Shown here in pieces: positions 59,287 to 64,000 of a stretch of 64,000 nucleotides of DNA. The DNA comes from Sphingobacterium multivorum. Its GTDB lineage: Bacteria; Bacteroidota; Bacteroidia; Sphingobacteriales; Sphingobacteriaceae. The position numbers and the translations under genes were made by a program. The DNA lies in NCBI RefSeq assembly GCF_900457465.1, contig NZ_UAUU01000003.1, positions 62,001 to 126,000 on the forward strand, read 5' to 3'. Within the stretch, counting starts at the first letter, position 1. Every line of letters starts with the position of its first letter. A model generated the notes under the pieces. The model ran no database searches, was not told where the DNA came from, and was given only the letters and a program-made list of their open reading frames with translations.

Positions 59287-59640
59287 TTTTCTGTCTTTTT
59301 GGATCTCTGAGCCAAAAATGAATTTTTACCTATTGATTTTTCATCACAAACATATTTGGGGGTAGAATATTTCTCGAAAAATACTGAGGGTCTTTTTGCT
59401 CCTTTAATATAGTATCAAGAAAAAATTCAATTAGAATAATGGTAGCCAAATTTTGGAAAAAACTTGACCACTGATGATACAATTGGAAATAGGAAATCGC
59501 GATATCTTCAAATACAATGTCGAATCAGTCGAGGAGATGAGGCCTTGTTCAAATGGCTGAAGATTTTATGGTATGTAATCGAAAGAACTTATATCGAAAT
59601 GTTGAAAAAGTTAAAGATACTATAAGATAATTTTAGGTAA
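59287..59640. other. Intergenic region left of the IS element
   Basis: No full gene is visible. Short frames exist (for example MIQLEIGNRDIFKYNVESVE from 59475, stopping at 59554, and FKWLKILWYVIERTYIEMLK in another frame), which could be a relic. The right end contains TAATTTTA motifs that could be promoter elements of the downstream gene before the IS inserted. Confidence 0.35.
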
Positions 59641-61004
59641 TTTTAACTCACTTGCGTCCTAAACGTTAAAAAAGCGGCGGTGTTTTGATATAGCAAAGTT
59701 GCTATATTTAAATCGCTAAATTTTATTACACCGCCATGGTAAATTTAAACGTTTTTAGTCAGATTTTATCGCTTATCGACCGCGAATTATTCAAGGATTT
59801 GGTGGCTAAACATAAGAGTGATAAACATTGCAAAGGGATCAACAGTTGGACGCATCTTGCGAGCATGATATTCTGCCATTTTTCCTCGGCAGATTCAGTT
59901 CGGGATATCAGTAATGGCTTGCGCAGTACAACTGGTAATCTGAATCATTTAGGTGTGATTAGAGCTCCTAGTAAGTCTAATATTTCTTATATCAACAAGC
60001 ATCGCCCCCATGAACTCTTTAAAGATCTATACTTTGCTCTTTTGGACAAGCTCTGGCAAAAGGATACGCATTTTCGCAAAGATCTTACCCAATTGAAGCG
60101 AAAGGTTTATCTGATGGATGCCAGCGTGATCCCATTATGTCTATCTCTATTTGACTGGGCTAAATTCAGGAGCACCAAAGGTGCGGTAAAACTTCATACC
60201 GTTCTGGATTATGATGGATGCCTACCTGTCTTTATGCAGATTACGGATGGAAAAGTGCATGAGAGCCAGCGTGCGGGTAGCTACAGTTTTCCAAAAGGAA
60301 GCGTCGTGGTCGTGGATCGCGGTTACGTGGATTATAGCTGGCTTGGGGATTTGGACAGCACCGGCTGTTACTTCGTTACCAGGAGTAAAACTGGCATGAA
60401 GTACAAGGTTATCAAATCATATCAGAGTGAAGCGCTCCTGGAAAAGGGAATCATTAAAGATGAGCTCATTGAGCTTTCTGGCCCTGCCTGCAATAAATAC
60501 AACGGCAAGCCGCTACGCCTGGTTCACTTTTGGGACAGCACCACGGGCAATGAGTACCATTTTTTGACCAATAATACTGCGTGGAAGGCTTCTGTGGTGG
60601 CTAATATATATAAACAGCGCTGGCATATCGAAGTCTTCTTCAAGCATCTAAAGCAGCGCTTAAAAGTATCGACATTCATAGGGACTTCTGAAAATGCAGT
60701 GATGATCCAGATCTGGACTTCCCTGATCGGTATATTACTGCTAAAATATCTGCAAAAGAAGGCCAGATATGATTGGAACCTCTCCAATCTGGTGGCATTT
60801 ATCAGAATGAATATCTTCGTAAAAATTAATATCTGGCAATGGATAGATGATCCCTTTGTAAGGCCTCCGGTCAAAGGGAAAAATGGACAGCTGCACATCT
60901 TCCAGGAATGAAAAGTAGGGTCAAAATTCAAATGAGGAAAAAATCTATGTTGGGAACACAGAAACAGCTCCCTAAAATTTATTTAGGACACATGTGATTT
61001 TAAC
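59641..61004 (+). mobile_element. IS4-family insertion sequence with 7-bp target duplication
   Basis: The element spans 59648-60997 (1350 bases). The left end begins TCACTTGCGTCCTAAA and the complement of the right end begins TCACATGTGTCCTAAA, matching at 14 of 16 positions. TTTTAAC at 59641-59647 is repeated directly at 60998-61004, as expected for a 7-bp target duplication. It carries one intact transposase gene and looks recently active. Confidence 0.88.
59736..60911 (+). CDS. IS4-family DDE transposase
   Basis: This 391-residue transposase has catalytic residues in LMDASVIPL (first Asp) and VVVDRGYVDY (second Asp), and the family signature Y-x2-R-x3-E-x6-K at YKQRWHIEVFFKHLK (third acidic residue). 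The N-terminal CHFSSADSVRDISNGLRST is a DUF4372-like domain. The gene is intact and fills the element. It cuts and pastes the IS and lies between terminal repeats. Confidence 0.95.
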   Translation: MVNLNVFSQILSLIDRELFKDLVAKHKSDKHCKGINSWTHLASMIFCHFSSADSVRDISNGLRSTTGNLNHLGVIRAPSKSNISYINKHRPHELFKDLYFALLDKLWQKDTHFRKDLTQLKRKVYLMDASVIPLCLSLFDWAKFRSTKGAVKLHTVLDYDGCLPVFMQITDGKVHESQRAGSYSFPKGSVVVVDRGYVDYSWLGDLDSTGCYFVTRSKTGMKYKVIKSYQSEALLEKGIIKDELIELSGPACNKYNGKPLRLVHFWDSTTGNEYHFLTNNTAWKASVVANIYKQRWHIEVFFKHLKQRLKVSTFIGTSENAVMIQIWTSLIGILLLKYLQKKARYDWNLSNLVAFIRMNIFVKINIWQWIDDPFVRPPVKGKNGQLHIFQE

Positions 61005-61028
61005 TATTATAACTTATCGAAAAAATAA

Positions 61029-64000
61029 ATGATCGACATCAATTGGAATAACTTTAAAGCAAAATTTAACGAAAGGGAAACTAAGGCATTTGAAAGCCTT
61101 GCGTACCTGTTATTCTGTTCAGAATTTAATATAAAATTTGGTATTTTTCGTTTCAAGAACCAAACTGGAATTGAAACAGAACCTATTACTATTAACAATG
61201 AGGTTATTGGTTTCCAGGCAAAATTTTATGACACAAAAATTGCTGACAACAAAGATGATATCATCGATTCATTAGAAAAAGCCAAAAGGGAAAATCCTGT
61301 CTTGGCAAGGATTATTCTTTACATCAATCAGGAAGTTTCCGAAAGCACAAAAAAAGGGGTAAAAAAGCCCCAGTATTTGCTCGATATTGAAAACGCGGCG
61401 AATAAGATAGAAGTAAAACTTGAATGGCGGGTTCCCAGCCACTTTGAAGTTCAACTTGCGCTACCGGCAAATGAACGTATAGCGGAATATTTCTTTAGCC
61501 TGGGTAAGAATATCATCGACTTCATTTCCGAAATAAAGGCCCATACGGAGAATATTCTACATGCAATACAGTCTGACATCGATTTTAGCGGATCAAAGAT
61601 CAAGGTCGACAGAAGCACGTTGATAGAAGATTTAGATAAAGTTACAAACCAGGTTGCCCTCATTGCAGGCGAAGGTGGCAGCGGAAAGACAGCAATAATT
61701 AAAGACATTTTTGCAAAAGGGGACAAACCGATCTATGTCTTTAAAGCAGCCGAACTTAACCTGAGTCACATTGCTGACCTTTTTAAAAAATTCGGTGATT
61801 TTAATCTCAGCGACTTTATTAATGCACATGTAGAGGAAACAAAAAAAATAATGGTGATCGATTCAGCTGAGAAGCTAGCGGATCTCGAAAATCAGGATGC
61901 CTTCAAAGAATTGCTGTCGGTTTTATTAAAAAATAATTGGAAGATATTTTTCACCACAAGATACAGCTACCTGGATGACCTTGCATTTCAATTGCTTGAA
62001 GTTTATCGATTGCAATTTGACATCGTCAGGATCGAAAATCTTAAGAAAGAGGAACTGGAAGAGATTGCTAAAGCTTATAAATTTCAGCTACCGAGCAATG
62101 AAAAAGTTTTGAAGATCATAACAAACCTGTTTTATCTCGATGAGTTTTTGAGTCAATATCAAAGCTTTGATAGTAAAACAGATCTTGCAAATTTCAAGGC
62201 AGCGCTTTGGCTTAAAAAGATCCAAAACTCAACGTTCAAGAAAAATAATACGCACCTGGAACGGGAGAAGTGCTTTCTTCAACTTGCTTCTACCAGATGT
62301 GAAACGGGCCATTTTTATATCAATGGCGAGCAGTTGAATAACAGTATTCTGGCCCTGTTGGTCTCAGACGAAATTATTAAATACGAAGGAAGCCAGAATG
62401 GTTATTTTATAACACATGATATTTATGAGGAATGGGCACTTGACCGAATTATCGAGCGCGAATATAAGTCGCTGACAACATACAATGCCTTTTTTGAAAA
62501 AATCGGAACTTCATTGCCTATTCGCCGTGCATTCCGGCATTGGCTTTCCGAAAAGCTAAGTGACAGCATCGACTTGATTAAACCGTTTATCGAAACGGTT
62601 TTTACCTCGTCAACGATCCCTTCGTTTTGGAAAGATGAAATGCTGATAAGCGTATTGCTTTCAGAGTATTCTCAGCAATTTTTTGTTGTATTTGAAAAAC
62701 TCCTGTTGGCCAACGATAAAACCCGTCTAAAAAAGATCATTTTCTTACTTAGGACAGCTTGTAAAGAAGTTAACAAGATGTTCTATCAGAACTCGGAAAT
62801 ACTGAATGAAGTCTCGTTTGATTCGACCTACTTGATCACGCAACCTAAAGGAAAGGGCTGGGAATATTGTATTGCATTTATATATCAACATATATCTGAT
62901 ATACAAATTAGTGAGCTATCCCTAATGCTAGCCTTGATGGATGAATGGACATCTTTCAGCAAAAAAGGCGACGCTACAAGGTTTGCTGCTTTGTTTGCTT
63001 TGCATTTTTACAAAGAAAGCAAAAAGGATAAAGAGACCTACTACCACGAGAAGATCGAAAAAATGTTTCTGTCAGTATTCCTTTCAGGTACAGCTGAAAT
63101 AAAGGATGAGATTACAACAGTGATTGACGAATTGATGGCAAGTGAGCTTAATGACCGTCACAGGCCAAATGACGATCTCTTGGAGAGCATCCTAACTGTC
63201 GAAAATAATGCGGTTAATTTTATATACCAGCTCCCGGAACAAGTGTTAAGACTAGTAGACCGGTTTTGGTACCAGCAGCCAAAAGATCGCCATCTGATGG
63301 ACTTCGGAGGATATAGCACAGAAAAGTACTATTCTATACCAAGCCGTTGGCACCACGCGTATTTTCCGGCAAGTGCCTACCAAACACCTGTATATTGGGC
63401 GCTTCAAAGTTCTTTCGCAAAAACACTCCGATTCATCATCGATTTTACAAATCGTGCAATAATTGATTACGCCGCTTCCGGATTCGACGATTCTGTATCG
63501 GAAATTGAAGTAATTATTGAAGATCAGACTACCACAAAACAATTTATAAGTAGTGGCATTTGGAGCATTTACAGAGGCAATGGATCGCCAGTTTCGCCGT
63601 ATTTAATACAGTCATATCACATGGCTCTTGAAAAATATCTGCTGGAGGTCTGTGAATGGGCGGATGCAGAGGTGATGAAAAAATGGTTGCTTTATATGCT
63701 CAAAAATACCCGATCCGCTTCAATAACGGCCATCGTTACAAGTGTGGTATTAGCTTTCCAAGATAAATTTTTCGATATAGCCGCCATACTTTTCAAAAAC
63801 TATGAGTTTTTAAAACATGAAAATTGGCGCCTTATGGGTGAACATCAAACATCGAGCTTATATAGTATCGGTACTGGGATGGCTGCTAAAAATAAGCTGC
63901 ATGAAACTGACAGACAGGCAACCCTTAAACAACCTCATCGTAAATCTTCACTGGAGCATCGTGCCCTGGAATACCAGTTCTTTCGCAACCAAAATGTCAC
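61029..64000 (+). CDS. Mrr-like nuclease / STAND NTPase, Avs-like antiphage candidate (3' end beyond window)
   Basis: An open frame of 990 codons without a stop runs to the window edge. An in-frame TAA directly precedes the ATG. Residues 45-66 hold GIETEPI and IGFQAKF, the acidic and Q-x-K elements of an Mrr-type PD-(D/E)xK nuclease. The NTPase domain has a Walker A (GEGGSGKT, 214-221), a Walker B (MVIDSAE, Asp278), and a sensor TTR at 309-311, a STAND hallmark. The remaining 650 or more residues are helical, as in a target-sensing repeat region. Nuclease-STAND order matches Avs proteins, closest in build to Avs4. These detect phage proteins, then cleave DNA. It starts 24 bases after the IS, which may have displaced its promoter. 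Confidence 0.78.
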   Translation, partial: MIDINWNNFKAKFNERETKAFESLAYLLFCSEFNIKFGIFRFKNQTGIETEPITINNEVIGFQAKFYDTKIADNKDDIIDSLEKAKRENPVLARIILYINQEVSESTKKGVKKPQYLLDIENAANKIEVKLEWRVPSHFEVQLALPANERIAEYFFSLGKNIIDFISEIKAHTENILHAIQSDIDFSGSKIKVDRSTLIEDLDKVTNQVALIAGEGGSGKTAIIKDIFAKGDKPIYVFKAAELNLSHIADLFKKFGDFNLSDFINAHVEETKKIMVIDSAEKLADLENQDAFKELLSVLLKNNWKIFFTTRYSYLDDLAFQLLEVYRLQFDIVRIENLKKEELEEIAKAYKFQLPSNEKVLKIITNLFYLDEFLSQYQSFDSKTDLANFKAALWLKKIQNSTFKKNNTHLEREKCFLQLASTRCETGHFYINGEQLNNSILALLVSDEIIKYEGSQNGYFITHDIYEEWALDRIIEREYKSLTTYNAFFEKIGTSLPIRRAFRHWLSEKLSDSIDLIKPFIETVFTSSTIPSFWKDEMLISVLLSEYSQQFFVVFEKLLLANDKTRLKKIIFLLRTACKEVNKMFYQNSEILNEVSFDSTYLITQPKGKGWEYCIAFIYQHISDIQISELSLMLALMDEWTSFSKKGDATRFAALFALHFYKESKKDKETYYHEKIEKMFLSVFLSGTAEIKDEITTVIDELMASELNDRHRPNDDLLESILTVENNAVNFIYQLPEQVLRLVDRFWYQQPKDRHLMDFGGYSTEKYYSIPSRWHHAYFPASAYQTPVYWALQSSFAKTLRFIIDFTNRAIIDYAASGFDDSVSEIEVIIEDQTTTKQFISSGIWSIYRGNGSPVSPYLIQSYHMALEKYLLEVCEWADAEVMKKWLLYMLKNTRSASITAIVTSVVLAFQDKFFDIAAILFKNYEFLKHENWRLMGEHQTSSLYSIGTGMAAKNKLHETDRQATLKQPHRKSSLEHRALEYQFFRNQNV

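Noticed and set aside
59648..60997. Composite transposon carrying the nuclease-like gene
   Set aside because: Only one IS copy is visible and its own target duplication flanks it directly, so it moved alone.
61007..61829. Minus-strand open frames over the start of the Avs-like gene
   Set aside because: They oppose a continuous 990-codon plus-strand frame with clear Walker motifs and are shadows.
1..64000. CRISPR arrays, tRNA or rRNA genes
   Set aside because: No regularly spaced direct repeats and no tRNA cloverleaf or rRNA-like sequence were found by eye on either strand.

Overview
The window looks like a chromosome segment from a Bacteroidota bacterium, most likely Sphingobacterium or a close relative in Sphingobacteriaceae. 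The reasons are the moderate-to-low GC content, a SusC/SusD outer-membrane pair, promoters with the Bacteroidota -7 motif (TAnnTTTG), a B-type sdhC-sdhA-sdhB operon, few Shine-Dalgarno sites, and the overall protein flavour. No rRNA, tRNA or CRISPR array is visible.

Layout. 1-3.2 kb: the start of a probable pentapeptide-repeat protein and a heavily frameshifted acnA (aconitase). 3.4-7.4 kb: a TlpA-like thioredoxin, metA (with the acetyl-CoA-type Glu111), a tiny membrane protein and an M13 metallopeptidase. 7.4-12.9 kb, minus strand: an MFS carrier, a 5'-nucleotidase split into two genes, an EamA exporter with its Lrp-type regulator, and a FUSC-like membrane protein. 13-18.6 kb: a fused FAD/Fe-S D-lactate-dehydrogenase-like oxidoreductase, a lipoprotein, a DUF763 protein and a small membrane protein. 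18.8-24.5 kb: a complete tripartite RND efflux operon. 24.6-29.5 kb: Bax1-I, SRPBCC, carboxymuconolactone decarboxylase-like, VOC, secreted glutaminase and a GHL10-like hydrolase. 29.8-35.8 kb: one operon of porin, DASS anion carrier and sdhC-A-B, which reads as a C4-dicarboxylate uptake and respiration module. 36-48.5 kb: polysaccharide deacetylase, GNAT, SusC/SusD, a fosmidomycin-resistance-type MFS with a FadR-type regulator and two matching operators, a small secreted protein with a perfect internal duplication, and a serine hydrolase. 48.6-51.5 kb: a CPA1 antiporter and an HTH-pentapeptide-repeat fusion protein.

52-58.2 kb holds a compact catabolic operon beside a divergent Lrp-type regulator: ethanolamine-permease-like APC carrier, glutamine-synthetase-like gamma-glutamyl-amide ligase, iron-containing alcohol dehydrogenase, class I amidotransferase-type gamma-glutamyl hydrolase, and aldehyde dehydrogenase. 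The set fits a gamma-glutamylated route for ethanolamine or another amino alcohol. It replaces the classical Eut lyase and microcompartment, and it differs from the Puu putrescine route because an alcohol dehydrogenase stands where the amine oxidase PuuB would be.

58.4-64 kb is a defence-like tail. A protein resembling the predicted pPIWI-associating nucleases is followed by an intact IS4-family element with terminal inverted repeats and a 7-bp target duplication. Directly downstream starts a very large open frame (61029 to the window edge, at least 990 codons, no stop) with an Mrr-like nuclease motif and a P-loop STAND-type NTPase domain. This is an Avs-like antiphage candidate.

About a dozen genes carry single-base indels, often in homopolymers and crowded into a few patches (acnA, the EamA carrier, the GHL10 hydrolase), while very long frames nearby are clean. 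This looks more like uneven sequence quality than real gene decay.
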